Shown here piece after piece: positions 48,633-57,265 of a stretch of DNA of 64,000 nucleotides. The translations under genes were made by a program, and so were the position numbers. Under the pieces are notes generated by a model that did no database searches, was not told the origin of the DNA, and saw only the letters and a program-made list of their open reading frames with translations. Position 1 is the stretch's first letter, and each line of letters starts with the position of its first letter. Location: positions 3,534,001 to 3,598,000 of the forward strand of contig NZ_CP029145.1 of assembly GCF_003149515.1 (NCBI RefSeq). Reading direction: 5' to 3'. Source of the DNA: Hymenobacter nivis (GTDB lineage: Bacteria > Bacteroidota > Bacteroidia > Cytophagales > Hymenobacteraceae).

Positions 48633-50513
48633 CTAGAACCGGTTCGTAATGCCGAAATGGATCTTCGAGTTGCCCAGCGCGAAGCGTTGGTTGGCGCTGC
48701 TCGACTGCCCCACCGAGTACACAAACTGAAACAGGCCCGCCGCCGTGCGGAAGCTCAGGCCCGCGCCCAGGCCCGTGGGCTGGTCAGTTACCGCGGCCTG
48801 GCTGGCCACCGCCCCGCGCCGGAAATAAGCCTGGTCGGCAAACAGGAACACGTACGATTCGGCCCCGATGAACTGCCGGTACTCGGCCGTGGCCACGGCG
48901 TAGCTGCTGGCGTAAAACTGGTTCTCGTTGAAGCCCCGCAGCGAATTGAGGCCCCCCAGCCGGTACATCTCGTTGAGGAACAGGCGCTGGTTGGCCAGGC
49001 TCTCGCCGCGCACGCGCAGCAGCACTACCCCTGCCCGGCCCACGGGCGCGTAGCGTTCGGCCCGCAGTGCTAGCGTGGTTTGCGTCGAGCGCAGTGCCAG
49101 GCTGTCGTACAGGTCCGAGCGCAAATCGGGGTTGCGGGTGATGATTTTAGTACCCACGGCGGCCTGGCCGTTCAGCAGGTAGCCGCGGTGCGGAAAAAAC
49201 AGGTCGTCGAGCGTGTTCCAGGCGTAGCTCAGGCCGTAGGACGTGTATTGCGAGTCGATATTCTCGGGTAATATCGTGAGCCTCCGCGACGCGGCGCTAT
49301 CAGTGAAGAGCCGCGAGTTGCGCTGCTCCACAAAAAACGTGACCCGCCCGGCCCGCGCCGATGGGTACGTGACTTGCAGTCGCGGCCGTACCGTCAGGAA
49401 AGCGTCGGTTTGCTTGTACAGGTTGAAGCTGCCGGCCAGCTCCAGCGGTGTACCGAAGAAGTTTGGGTGGACGTACTGAATGTCAAGTAGCTGCGACAAA
49501 GCATCGACCTTGCGAAATTGCAGCCCCACCTGCTTGCCGCCGCCCTTGAGGTTGCGCAGGTTGATGGTGACGTCGCCCGTGAACTGCACGCCCTGGCCCG
49601 TGCCGGCGCCGGGCAGCACGCCCACAATGGCGTCGAACTGGTTGGATGGTCTATCGTCGAGCAGCAAATACACCCGCGCCCGGCCCCGGGCGAAGCGCAC
49701 CTCCGGCTCGGCTCGCACCTTCAGGTACGGCAGCTGGCGCAGGAGCTGGGCGGCGGCCTGCACCCGCTGCTGGCTGTAGGGCTGGCCCGGGAAAATCTGC
49801 AAGTACTTGGTCAGAAACTGCTTGCGCGTTTTGGTGGCCCCCACAATCTGGATGGAGTCGAAGACAATGGCCCGGCCGCGCTTCAGCACCACGCGCCCCG
49901 CAATGCTGTGGCCGTCGAGCCGCACTGAGTCGAGACCTACCGTGGCGAAGGGGTAGCCCTGGTTTTCGGCCTCCGTCAGCACGCGCTCCTGCAACTGGGC
50001 CCACTCGCCGGGCCGGAACGGGGCCTGGCGGAAAAACCGTTCGCGGTAGCCAGCGCGTGTCAGTAGGCCGTCGCCGAGGTTGCCGTTGCGCAGGTAGGCC
50101 CACCGAAACGGCTCGCCCACAAAAATGCGCGCCCGCACCGTGTCGGGGCCCCACTTTATTTCGTCGGCCGAGGCCGTAAGGTACGATTCGCCTTGCAGCG
50201 CCAGCACCAGCTCGCGCAATTCGCGCAGGGCGCTGAGCGAGTCGGGCACGCTGGCTTTCGGCTTGTAGCGCCGCAGCAGGGCCGCATCGGCGGGCGCGGC
50301 GTCGAGGCGCAGCACCCGCGGGTGCACCGGCCGCTTGGGGGCCCCGGCCGTGCTGGGCACGGCGGCGGGCGGCGGCAGCGGTGGCGAGGCCAGCCCCGGC
50401 TGGTTGGGTGCGGCGGGGTCGAGATTAGGCGTTTGGGCGTGGGCGGCCGGGGCCCCCAGTCGCAGTGCCAAGCCCAGCAGCCAGCCAAAACGCAGAAAAA
50501 ACCGGACGTACAT
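48633..50513 (-). CDS. BamA/TamA family outer-membrane protein
   Basis: 626 residues from MYVRFFLRFGWLL; a Met seven codons upstream is possible. Signal peptide ends A-H-A-Q. A POTRA-like region (about 190-270, F-D-S-I-Q-I-V-G-A-T-K-T-R-K, P-G-Q-P-Y-S-Q-Q-R-V-Q-A-A) precedes a C-terminal 16-strand barrel with G-L-N-S-L-R-G-F-N-E-N-Q-F (conserved R-G-F) and a terminal Phe. Family members insert proteins into the outer membrane. Divergent from hemW. Confidence 0.87.
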   Translation of the reverse strand: MYVRFFLRFGWLLGLALRLGAPAAHAQTPNLDPAAPNQPGLASPPLPPPAAVPSTAGAPKRPVHPRVLRLDAAPADAALLRRYKPKASVPDSLSALRELRELVLALQGESYLTASADEIKWGPDTVRARIFVGEPFRWAYLRNGNLGDGLLTRAGYRERFFRQAPFRPGEWAQLQERVLTEAENQGYPFATVGLDSVRLDGHSIAGRVVLKRGRAIVFDSIQIVGATKTRKQFLTKYLQIFPGQPYSQQRVQAAAQLLRQLPYLKVRAEPEVRFARGRARVYLLLDDRPSNQFDAIVGVLPGAGTGQGVQFTGDVTINLRNLKGGGKQVGLQFRKVDALSQLLDIQYVHPNFFGTPLELAGSFNLYKQTDAFLTVRPRLQVTYPSARAGRVTFFVEQRNSRLFTDSAASRRLTILPENIDSQYTSYGLSYAWNTLDDLFFPHRGYLLNGQAAVGTKIITRNPDLRSDLYDSLALRSTQTTLALRAERYAPVGRAGVVLLRVRGESLANQRLFLNEMYRLGGLNSLRGFNENQFYASSYAVATAEYRQFIGAESYVFLFADQAYFRRGAVASQAAVTDQPTGLGAGLSFRTAAGLFQFVYSVGQSSSANQRFALGNSKIHFGITNRF

Positions 50514-50587
50514 TCGGGGACGATAACGCGCCAACCGGCGTTTAATTTCCCGAATGTAAAACGGCCACCTTCCCCGTTTTGCCGCCC

Positions 50588-51736
50588 ATGCCCGGCCTCT
50601 ACCTCCACATCCCGTTCTGCAAGCAAGCCTGCTCGTACTGCGATTTCCACTTCAGTACTTCGCTGGCCCTGAAAAGCCGCCTGGTGGACGCCCTGGTTCA
50701 GGAAATTGCCCTGCGCCAAAATTACCTGGGGCCCCACGCGGTGCTCGATACCATTTATTTCGGCGGCGGTACCCCCTCGTTGCTTACCGCCAGTGAGTTA
50801 GGATTGATATTTGAAGCCATTCACCGGCACTTTACCGTGGCGCCGGGGGCGGAAATTACTCTCGAAGCCAACCCCGACGACCTCACGGGCCCCAAGCTGG
50901 CCGAGCTGGCGGCCACCGCCGTCAACCGCCTCAGCATCGGGCTGCAAAGCTTCTACGAGCCCCACTTGCGCCTGATGAACCGGGCCCACACCGCCCCCGA
51001 ATCGGCCGCGGCCGTGCGCCGGGCCCAGGACGCGGGCTTTGAGAACCTATCCATCGACCTGATTTACGGCGTGCCCGCGCCCGGCCACCACATTTGGGAA
51101 GCCGACCTGGCCAATGCCTTCGCGCTCGGCGTGCCCCACGTGTCGGCCTACGCCCTCACCATCGAGCCCGATACGCTGCTGGGCCGCCGCCAGGGCAAGG
51201 GCACGTTTGCCGCGCCGCCCGACGAGTTCGTGGCCGTGCAGTTCGAGCTGCTGCTGGCCCAGATGCGCGCCCATGGCTACGGGCAGTACGAAATCAGCAA
51301 CTTCTGCCGCCCCGGCCGCGAGTCGCGCCACAACGGCAACTACTGGCGCGGCGTGCCCTACCTGGGTGTGGGCCCCAGCGCCCATTCGTTCGACGGCCAC
51401 AACCGCCAGTTCACCCTCGCTAACAACCCGCAGTACGTGGCCGCCGTGCTGGAGCGCGGCGAGGTGCCCGCCACAGTGGAGGTGCTCACGGCCCGCGACC
51501 GGGCCAACGAGTACCTGCTCACCACGTTGCGCACGGCCCGCGGCTGCGATCTGGCCCACCTGCGCGACGCGCTGGGCCTCGACCTGGCGGGGGCCCACCC
51601 GGCCTACCTGGCCACGCTCACGGCCCAGGGCTGGGCCACCATCCGGCAGGAAGTGCTTACTTTGACCGACGCGGGCAAGCTGCTGGCCGACCAGATTACG
51701 CTGGATCTGTTCCAAGCGGCCCCCGCGGGTGCATGA
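50588..51736 (+). CDS. hemW: HemW-type radical SAM protein
   Basis: 382 residues from MPGLYLHIPFC. The cluster motif C-K-Q-A-C-S-Y-C puts Cys at 11, 15 and 18; F-G-G-G-T-P-S, E-A-N-P-D-D and R-L-S-I-G-L-Q-S follow. HemW is a heme chaperone with a CPOX-like fold and no fourth N-terminal Cys of the HemN type, as here. The downstream gene overlaps its stop by 4 bp (ATGA). Confidence 0.93.
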   Translation: MPGLYLHIPFCKQACSYCDFHFSTSLALKSRLVDALVQEIALRQNYLGPHAVLDTIYFGGGTPSLLTASELGLIFEAIHRHFTVAPGAEITLEANPDDLTGPKLAELAATAVNRLSIGLQSFYEPHLRLMNRAHTAPESAAAVRRAQDAGFENLSIDLIYGVPAPGHHIWEADLANAFALGVPHVSAYALTIEPDTLLGRRQGKGTFAAPPDEFVAVQFELLLAQMRAHGYGQYEISNFCRPGRESRHNGNYWRGVPYLGVGPSAHSFDGHNRQFTLANNPQYVAAVLERGEVPATVEVLTARDRANEYLLTTLRTARGCDLAHLRDALGLDLAGAHPAYLATLTAQGWATIRQEVLTLTDAGKLLADQITLDLFQAAPAGA

Positions 51737-52146
51737 AACTCCTGAGCGACAGCCTCGCCGATGACGTGGACTTCTTTGTGGAGCACGTGTACGTCGTGGC
51801 CATTGTGTTCGATAATACCGACGACGTGACCGTGTGGGCCACCACAGATTTCGACCACGAGCCCCATTTTTTCCACCTCGCCCTGCCGTTTCAGTCCCTC
51901 GACACTTTGCTGCGCCTTACCGCCGACCGCGCCGAAATCCTCCAGGAAGAAGTAGCCGACGCCCTGGCCGCCAGCGAGTGGCCCGCCCTGCTCGAATTCA
52001 ACTCCGATGAGGCCCCGCCTGTGCCCCTGCCCAGCGTGGCCCTCAAGCTATCCGTTACCTACCCCGCCGACGAAGAAGGCGAAGACGATCCCCAGCCCCA
52101 CAACATCTTCTACCTCGAAGGCGTGTACGTGCGGCTCGATTCGTGA
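51733..52146 (+). CDS. acidic protein, function unknown
   Basis: 137 residues. Asp/Glu-rich with alternating strands and helices (F-V-E-H-V-Y-V-V-A-I-V-F-D-N-T, L-K-L-S-V-T-Y-P-A-D-E-E-G). No family recognised. Translationally linked at both ends: 4-bp overlap with hemW upstream and with the hydrolase pseudogene downstream (GTGA). Confidence 0.7.
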   Translation: MKLLSDSLADDVDFFVEHVYVVAIVFDNTDDVTVWATTDFDHEPHFFHLALPFQSLDTLLRLTADRAEILQEEVADALAASEWPALLEFNSDEAPPVPLPSVALKLSVTYPADEEGEDDPQPHNIFYLEGVYVRLDS

Positions 52147-52811
52147 ACGCTGCGCCGGGGCCCTATTTCTACCTCATTCCGGGCTTGGGGGCCGACGAGC
52201 GGGTATTTCAGCGCTGGCAATTGGCAGGCCAAGTGCACATTATGAGTTGATTATCGCCGCAATCGGCTACCGAGCCGCTGGCGTACTACGCCGCCCGGCT
52301 GGCCGCGGCCGTACCGGCGGCGCAGGCGTGCTGGTTGGTGGGCGTGTCGTTTGGGGGTTTGCTGGCGCTGGAAATTGCTCAGTTGCGGCCCCTGGCGCGG
52401 GTGGTGCTGGTTTCGAGTTTGGCGGGCCCCCACGAGTTGCCTTGGCCGCTGCGCGTAGCCCGCGCCACGGGCCTGGACCGCTTGGTGCCCCCAACGCTGC
52501 TCCAGAAATTGCCCCAGGCCGCCAAGTGGGCGTTCGGCGTGAAAACCAAGGGCGAATACGTGCTGCTCCGGCAAATCATCGCCGATACCAACCCCGCGTT
52601 TGCCCAGTGGGCCATCGGGCAGCTGCTGCGTTGGCGGGGCGTGCCGGGCCCGGGGCCCACCGCCCGCCTGCACGGCACCCACGACCGGCTGCTGCCGCCC
52701 CCCGCCGCCAGCATTGATTGCCTGGTGGCCGGTGCCGGGCATTTCCTCGTGGTTAGCCACGCTACGCAGATTAGCCAGTTTCTGAATCAGTTGGCAACCA
52801 ACAGCCACTGA
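52143..52811 (+). pseudogene. alpha/beta hydrolase with one in-frame stop
   Basis: The frame starts with GTG in a GTGA overlap and gives Y-F-Y-L-I-P-G-L-G-A-D-E-R-V-F, then TGA at 52248-52250, then L-S-P-Q-S-A-T-E-P-L-A-Y-Y-A in the same frame through to N-S-H at 52811. Past the stop the nucleophile elbow G-V-S-F-G-G, H-G-T-H-D-R and G-A-G-H-F are kept, so the fold is otherwise whole. The stop sits where a Trp is expected (one G-to-A change from TGG). 222 residues if read through. The product as annotated is cut at residue 35. Confidence 0.85.
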
Positions 52812-52870
52812 TTTAGGGAATTAGGGATTAACTTGGGAAGTTAATTATCCCCGGGATCTTATTGCTCCCC

Positions 52871-53512
52871 ATGCGACTGTTCAAAACACTTGTGGTGGCG
52901 GCGCTGGCCATCGGGACGGGGCCCCTGCGGGCGCAGAGCCCACCGCCCCGGCTGCGACTGAAGGCCGGCTTCAACCTCGCCCACCTGGTCATCAGCCCCG
53001 ACGTGCGCGGCCGCTTGGTAGTGCCGCTGGCGTTGGGAGCCGAATACCGCGTGGAGCCCCAGCTCAGCCTCTACGCCCAAGCCGAAGCTTACCTGCCCAC
53101 GGGCCGCGCCACCGGTAACCGCCGGGCCCGGGCCACGCTGCCCCTGCTGGGCGGCACCGGGGCCCTGGGCGCGCGCTACTACTACCGCCATGCCTGGCCC
53201 ACCAATTTGGTGGCCCGCCGCCCGGCCCGGTTCGGCGACTACCTGGCCCTGGAAGGCAGCGGTGAGTGGCAAGATCTGGCCGCCGCGCGCGGCCGGGGGC
53301 ACAACCGCACGGTACCGGCCCGGCTCGTGCCCGGGGTGTACGCGCTGGTGGGCACGCAGCGCGGCTGGGCCGGCCACCCGCTGCTGTTCGATGCCAACGC
53401 GGGCCTTGGCTTGCAAGCGCCCGTACAGTATTATGCCCGCCCCGAGCAAGTGCCGACGCACGCCTGGACTGTGGCGGCCCAGGTGAACCTGCGGGCGTAC
53501 TTCGGGTACTAG
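52871..53512 (+). CDS. outer-membrane beta-barrel-like protein
   Basis: 213 residues from MRLFKTLVVAALAIG. Signal peptide ends L-R-A-Q. The rest is strand-rich with aromatic caps (L-R-L-K-A-G-F-N-L-A-H-L, L-Y-A-Q-A-E-A-Y-L, A-R-Y-Y-Y-R-H-A-W, V-N-L-R-A-Y-F-G-Y) and a terminal Tyr, as in small outer-membrane barrels. No named family is certain. Confidence 0.65.
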   Translation: MRLFKTLVVAALAIGTGPLRAQSPPPRLRLKAGFNLAHLVISPDVRGRLVVPLALGAEYRVEPQLSLYAQAEAYLPTGRATGNRRARATLPLLGGTGALGARYYYRHAWPTNLVARRPARFGDYLALEGSGEWQDLAAARGRGHNRTVPARLVPGVYALVGTQRGWAGHPLLFDANAGLGLQAPVQYYARPEQVPTHAWTVAAQVNLRAYFGY

Positions 53513-53536
53513 CCAATTACAGGCACCCGAAACTAC

Positions 53537-53568
53537 GAAAGGGCTGCCCCGGTAGGAGCAGCCCTTTT
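53537..53568. terminator. bidirectional hairpin
   Basis: AAAGGGCTGC and GCAGCCCTTTT arms. Shared by the barrel gene and rpmA. Confidence 0.85.
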
Positions 53569-53600
53569 AGTCATTTGCCCGAAGGCAAAAATGCTGGAAG

Positions 53601-53876
53601 CTAGGCTTGCGCGGCTTCGGCCATGGCCGGGACCACCGTCACGAACGAACGGTCTTTGCGGCCTTTGTTGAACTGCACCGTGCCGTCAACCAAAGCGAAC
53701 AGCGTGTGGTCCTTGCCGATGCCCACGTTGGCGCCGGGGTGGTGGCTGGTACCGCGCTGGCGCACGATGATGTTGCCGGCGATGAGCGCTTGCCCGCCAA
53801 AAATTTTCACGCCGAGGCGCTTGGAATGCGATTCGCGGCCGTTGTTCGACGAGCCGACACCTTTCTTGTGAGCCAT
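53601..53876 (-). CDS. rpmA: 50S ribosomal protein L27
   Basis: 91 residues. [34 protein letters not shown] and [11 protein letters not shown] are standard L27. It reaches the peptidyl-transferase centre. Follows rplU on the same strand; the spacer holds a word-repeat hairpin, so the two may be differentially expressed. Confidence 0.98.
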   Translation of the reverse strand: MAHKKGVGSSNNGRESHSKRLGVKIFGGQALIAGNIIVRQRGTSHHPGANVGIGKDHTLFALVDGTVQFNKGRKDRSFVTVVPAMAEAAQA

Positions 53877-53888
53877 ATTTTTAGGGAG

Positions 53889-53971
53889 TTATGAATTATG
53901 AATTATGAATTATGAATCAGGTAAAATTGCCCGAACAGCAATTCATAATTCATAATCTTTAATTCATAATT
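53889..53971. repeat. ATGAATT word-repeat hairpin between rplU and rpmA
   Basis: ATGAATT repeated four times in tandem (53891-53917) and, after a 23-nt middle, AATTCATAATTCATAAT and AATTCATAATT in inverse. Forms a long AT-rich hairpin inside an apparent ribosomal-protein operon. Confidence 0.8.
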
Positions 53972-53975
53972 GGCC

Positions 53976-54281
53976 TTAGCCAATGCTATTAATCATTAAC
54001 TTGGTGTAATCCTGGCGGTGGCCGTTCATCTTCTGGTACCCCTTGCGGCGTTTCTTCTTGAAGACGAGCACCTTGTCGCCCTTTACGTGGGCGAGAATGG
54101 TGCCAGTCACGGCCACGTCCAAGGTGGGGGCGCCTACGGTGAGGGTGCCGTTGTCATCGGTCAACAGGGCATTGCCCAATTGCACGGTGTCGCCGACGTT
54201 GCCGGCCAGCTTGTAGGCGTAAACGAATTTGTTGGCTTCAACTTTGGTCTGTCGGCCAGCGATATTGACAATAGCGTACAT
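53976..54281 (-). CDS. rplU: 50S ribosomal protein L21
   Basis: 101 residues from MYAIVNIAGRQTKVE at 54281. V-F-K-K-K-R-R-K-G-Y-Q-K-M-N-G-H-R-Q-D-Y-T is the usual rRNA-binding end. TACTTTTG on the minus strand (54314-54321) is 32 nt before the start codon. First gene of rplU-rpmA. Confidence 0.98.
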   Translation of the reverse strand: MYAIVNIAGRQTKVEANKFVYAYKLAGNVGDTVQLGNALLTDDNGTLTVGAPTLDVAVTGTILAHVKGDKVLVFKKKRRKGYQKMNGHRQDYTKLMINSIG

Positions 54282-54313
54282 CGGTCTGCGCGGGGTTTCT
54301 GAAAATCGGAAGG

Positions 54314-54321
54314 CAAAAGTA
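54314..54321 (-). promoter_or_regulatory. TAnnTTTG promoter element of rplU
   Basis: TACTTTTG on the minus strand; normal leader length before rplU. Confidence 0.65.
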
Positions 54322-54482
54322 CGCGATTGACTCTGGAAAACCAAACCTAAATCATTAATCCTCATTTGCCCGGCGTTTTGTGGGGGCCCGCAACGGGCGT
54401 AAAACGCGGCCCAGAACACCGCTGGCTGCCGGGGCCCCGCGCGGGCTCAGTACCCTGAATTGCATTGAGGTAAGGCTGATTT

Positions 54483-54523
54483 TGTGGACAAGTCCCACTT
54501 ATCCACAGCTGTTATGTGGATAA
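54483..54523. promoter_or_regulatory. cluster of three DnaA boxes
   Basis: TTATCCACA at 54499-54507 and TGTGGATAA at 54515-54523 are perfect, inverted DnaA boxes; TGTGGACAA at 54483-54491 differs at one base. They lie in a 530-bp gap between divergent rplU and nrdB, followed by AT-rich DNA. In E. coli DnaA controls nrdAB, so regulation of nrdB is one reading; a replication-origin element is another. Confidence 0.6.
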
Positions 54524-54811
54524 GTGCCTGTAAATGGGTGAATTTTCGGTGTGTTCGTGGAGTATTACTGGAGTGTTACGGGCGACGTGGGAATCGGATA
54601 CTACCGGGAAAATGGTTCTATTGACAAGCTTATTGGTAGAAAAGGTAATTGAAAAAAAACTGCATTTTCTCGCGTTCTGATAGTCGGGTACTTGCCTATC
54701 TTTGGAGTCGGGGGCCCCGTGCGGCCGTTGCGCCGCGGCCAAACAACGGCCGCGCTAGCTGGTTTGCCTACCCAATCCCTTCGTTTTTTCGCCACCCCTA
54801 GCCGCTACCGC

Positions 54812-55771
54812 ATGGAACCGCTCCTCGCCGAAAACCCCAACCGATTTGTGCTTTTTCCGATCCAGAACGCCGAAGTATGGCAGTTCTACAAGAAGGCTGA
54901 GGCCTCGTTCTGGACCGCCGAGGAAATCGACCTGAGCCAGGACCAAAAGGACTGGAACAACCTCAACGACAACGAGCGCCACTTCATCAAGCACGTATTG
55001 GCCTTCTTCGCAGCCTCCGACGGCATCGTGAACGAGAACCTGGCCGTCAACTTTATGCAGGAGGTGCAGTTGCCCGAGGCGCGTTGCTTCTACGGCTTCC
55101 AGATTATGATGGAAAATATTCACAGCGAGACGTATTCGCTGCTGATTGACACGTACATCAAAGACCCAAAGGAGAAGGATTACCTGTTCAACGCCCTCGA
55201 AACGGTGCCTGCCGTGCAGAAGAAAGGTGAGTGGGCCCTGAAGTGGATTAACTCCGAAAACTTCGCCGAGCGCCTCATCGCCTTTGCCGCCGTGGAAGGT
55301 ATCTTCTTCTCAGGCTCATTCTGCTCCATTTTCTGGCTGAAAAAGCGCGGCCTGATGCCCGGTCTGACGTTCTCCAACGAGCTGATTTCGCGCGACGAGG
55401 GGCTGCACTGCGACTTCGCCTGCCTGCTCTACGGCTACCTCCAAAATAAGCTGCCCACGGAGCGCGTGCAAGCCATCATCGCCGACGCGGTGGCCATCGA
55501 GCAGGAATTTGTGACGGAGGCCCTGCCGGTGAGCCTTATCGGCATGAACGCCAAGACGATGTCGCAGTACATCGAGTTTGTGGCCGACCGCCTGCTGGTG
55601 GCCCTGGGCTGCGGTAAAATCTACAACACCACCAACCCGTTCGACTTCATGGAAATGATTTCGGTGCAGGGCAAAACCAACTTCTTCGAGAAGCGCGTGG
55701 CTGAGTACCAGAAGGCCGGCGTAATGAGCGAGCGTAACGACAACGTGTTCTCGCTGGACGAGGATTTTTAG
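54812..55771 (+). CDS. nrdB: ribonucleoside-diphosphate reductase beta subunit (class I)
   Basis: 319 residues from [12 protein letters not shown]; the longer frame to 54692 lies over the promoter. Holds the diiron/radical cofactor. Ligand helices show [25 protein letters not shown] and D-E-G-L-H-C-D-F. The C-terminus (N-V-F-S-L-D-E-D-F) docks on NrdA. nrdA follows 1.5 kb downstream, with two small genes in between. Confidence 0.95.
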   Translation: MEPLLAENPNRFVLFPIQNAEVWQFYKKAEASFWTAEEIDLSQDQKDWNNLNDNERHFIKHVLAFFAASDGIVNENLAVNFMQEVQLPEARCFYGFQIMMENIHSETYSLLIDTYIKDPKEKDYLFNALETVPAVQKKGEWALKWINSENFAERLIAFAAVEGIFFSGSFCSIFWLKKRGLMPGLTFSNELISRDEGLHCDFACLLYGYLQNKLPTERVQAIIADAVAIEQEFVTEALPVSLIGMNAKTMSQYIEFVADRLLVALGCGKIYNTTNPFDFMEMISVQGKTNFFEKRVAEYQKAGVMSERNDNVFSLDEDF

Positions 55772-55836
55772 GGCGGCTAATGCAACGGTTAGTAGGGCCC
55801 CGGGTATCTGGGTAAAATGCCTTATTCTTCCGTCCC

Positions 55837-56151
55837 ATGCGCCCTCGTCAACTCCTTGCCTCGCTCTTGATAATAATCATCGCGGCCGCCTGTAAGAAAG
55901 ATCAGCCGCAAATCTGTGGTGGTAACTATCGGAGCGCCACCGTGCTTCATGGAACCAGCGGGTGCCAGCAATATGATTTTCTGCTACAAGTGGATGGCGA
56001 CGATACCTACCGGGTAGTAGTTGGTAGTCTGCCAGCTAACTTTCAGCGAGTGGGGTTAAAGGTATGTGTTACTTACACCATCGTGCCTGACTTAGGTTTG
56101 TGCCCGTGTTGTGGCGGTACCCGACTAAAAATTCAGGGTATACAACAATAA
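55837..56151 (+). CDS. small Cys-rich lipoprotein
   Basis: 104 residues. Lipobox A-A-A-C near residue 19. The mature part has five further Cys (I-C-G-G-N-Y, S-G-C-Q-Q-Y, V-C-V-T-Y, C-P-C-C-G-G) and strands (Y-R-V-V-V-G-S-L-P). No family recognised. Lower GC than neighbours. Ended by a 13-bp hairpin (56174-56221). Confidence 0.6.
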   Translation: MRPRQLLASLLIIIIAAACKKDQPQICGGNYRSATVLHGTSGCQQYDFLLQVDGDDTYRVVVGSLPANFQRVGLKVCVTYTIVPDLGLCPCCGGTRLKIQGIQQ

Positions 56152-56173
56152 ATTTACTTACTGGCTGTATAAA

Positions 56174-56221
56174 CAAAGAAGCCGCCCGGACTGGATTCAA
56201 TCTAGTTAGGCGGCTTCTTTG
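56174..56221. terminator. bidirectional hairpin
   Basis: CAAAGAAGCCGCC and GGCGGCTTCTTTG arms with a 22-nt loop, after the Cys-rich lipoprotein gene. Confidence 0.75.
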
Positions 56222-56328
56222 CAAATGAGAATTGCTAGTAAACTACAGCCCCAAATCCGTCAACTCTGGGTGGTCCGCCGGCCGGGGGCCCTGGAGCCAG
56301 TAGAATTTCCGGTCCTCCTCCGCAATGG

Positions 56329-56712
56329 TTACTCGTTGATGCTAGCTTCGCGGCGCTGCATGAGGCCCTGGGCGTCGAATTCCTACTGTTCGTTGCCGTA
56401 GGCGCGGAACCACTGGTTTTGGGTGTTGCGGTACTCGTATTGGAAGCGCACGGCGATGCGGTACTCGTGGAAGCCCCAAAGCTCCTTGATGAGGCGGTAT
56501 TCGTGCTCCTGGGCCCACTTGCGGGCGAGGAAGGCCTGGATGGCGGCGCGGCCCGTGAAGAACTCGCTGCGGTTGCGCCACTGGCTGGCTTCGGTGTAGG
56601 CCAGGGCTACGCGGGCGGGGTCGCAGGAGCTCCAGGCGTCTGCGGCGAGGCGGGCTTTTTGGGTGGCCGTCTCGAAGGTAAACGGGGGCAGGGGCGGGCA
56701 GGCGTCGGGCAT
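56329..56712 (-). pseudogene. DUF1348 / NTF2-like protein with one in-frame stop
   Basis: Reads [31 protein letters not shown] and [16 protein letters not shown], then TAG at 56383-56385, then E-F-D-A-Q-G-L-M-Q-R-R-E-A-S-I-N-E and TAA. DUF1348 proteins have G-N-E-x-W-E-F-D here, so a Trp codon has become TAG by one G-to-A change. The rest, about 127 residues, is intact. The cut product would lack the last strands. Confidence 0.85.
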
Positions 56713-56797
56713 GCGGGCGGAGTAGGTGACCTTTTGCGGAACGCGGTATCTACCGTCGAGCGCAAGCTATGGTTTTACCCCTTCACCCCGTACCCCG

Positions 56798-57013
56798 ATG
56801 ATGCCTATCCCCGAACAATGGCCGCTGCCCGGCCAGGTCGACCCCGCGCTTTCGCCCTGTGCTTTTTGCCGCCGCCGGCTGCGCATCGGTGGCCGGCCGG
56901 TATTGGCTTCGTGCTCGTGCAAGGCCCTGGGGGCCCCAGTGACGGTTGGGGCCCTGGTGGTGGGTGGGGCCCTGGTAATGAGTGGGCTATGGTGGGGTTT
57001 CAGCAAAAAATGA
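56798..57013 (+). CDS. possible small Cys-motif membrane protein
   Basis: 71 residues from MMPIPEQWPLPG. It has C-A-F-C and, 18 residues on, C-S-C, spaced as a small zinc ribbon, and a hydrophobic C-terminal segment (A-P-V-T-V-G-A-L-V-V-G-G-A-L-V-M-S-G-L-W-W). No family known; support is the motif plus a plausible start. It could be spurious. Confidence 0.4.
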   Translation: MMPIPEQWPLPGQVDPALSPCAFCRRRLRIGGRPVLASCSCKALGAPVTVGALVVGGALVMSGLWWGFSKK

Positions 57014-57139
57014 TGCATATTGCGTGTGGCATAATGCCAATAATTAGCTGACCTATAATCATTATTCACTTAATGTCCACATCTGCCGCCCAGCTCGTTT
57101 TTGAAAAAGCGGCCGGGCGGCCTCATTTTCAAGCTATGT

Positions 57140-57160
57140 GGAAAACTTCTAAAGTTTTCC
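57140..57160. promoter_or_regulatory. dyad upstream of nrdA
   Basis: GGAAAACTT-CTA-AAGTTTTCC, 9-bp perfect arms, 106 bp before nrdA, next to a TGTGGAAAA word resembling a weak DnaA box. It does not match the NrdR box. Possible operator or small hairpin. Confidence 0.4.
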
Positions 57161-57265
57161 CTTGGGGCCCCCCAACCTTCGGAGTAATTTCCGGTCTTGA
57201 AAGTCCTGGTTCTGCTTTAGCAAGCCACTGAAATATTCTCCTTTGCTCACCCCAAAGAATTAACT

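Larger units (their letters stand above)
54282..54811. other. 530-bp regulatory gap between rplU and nrdB
   Basis: Contains the rplU promoter element, the DnaA-box cluster, an AT-richer stretch (54595-54680, with a run of eight A), and TATCTTTG (54695-54702, plus) that would serve nrdB with a leader of about 105 nt. No ORF supported. Confidence 0.6.

Noticed and set aside
52248..52250. TGA read as selenocysteine or Trp
   Set aside because: No SECIS-like hairpin directly after it was seen, no sel genes are in the window, and TGA is used as a normal stop by neighbours.
54282..54811. Call of this gap as the replication origin
   Set aside because: Three DnaA boxes alone are not enough; no dnaA, gyrB or gidA is nearby and GC skew of the chromosome is not available. 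Kept as a DnaA-box cluster only.
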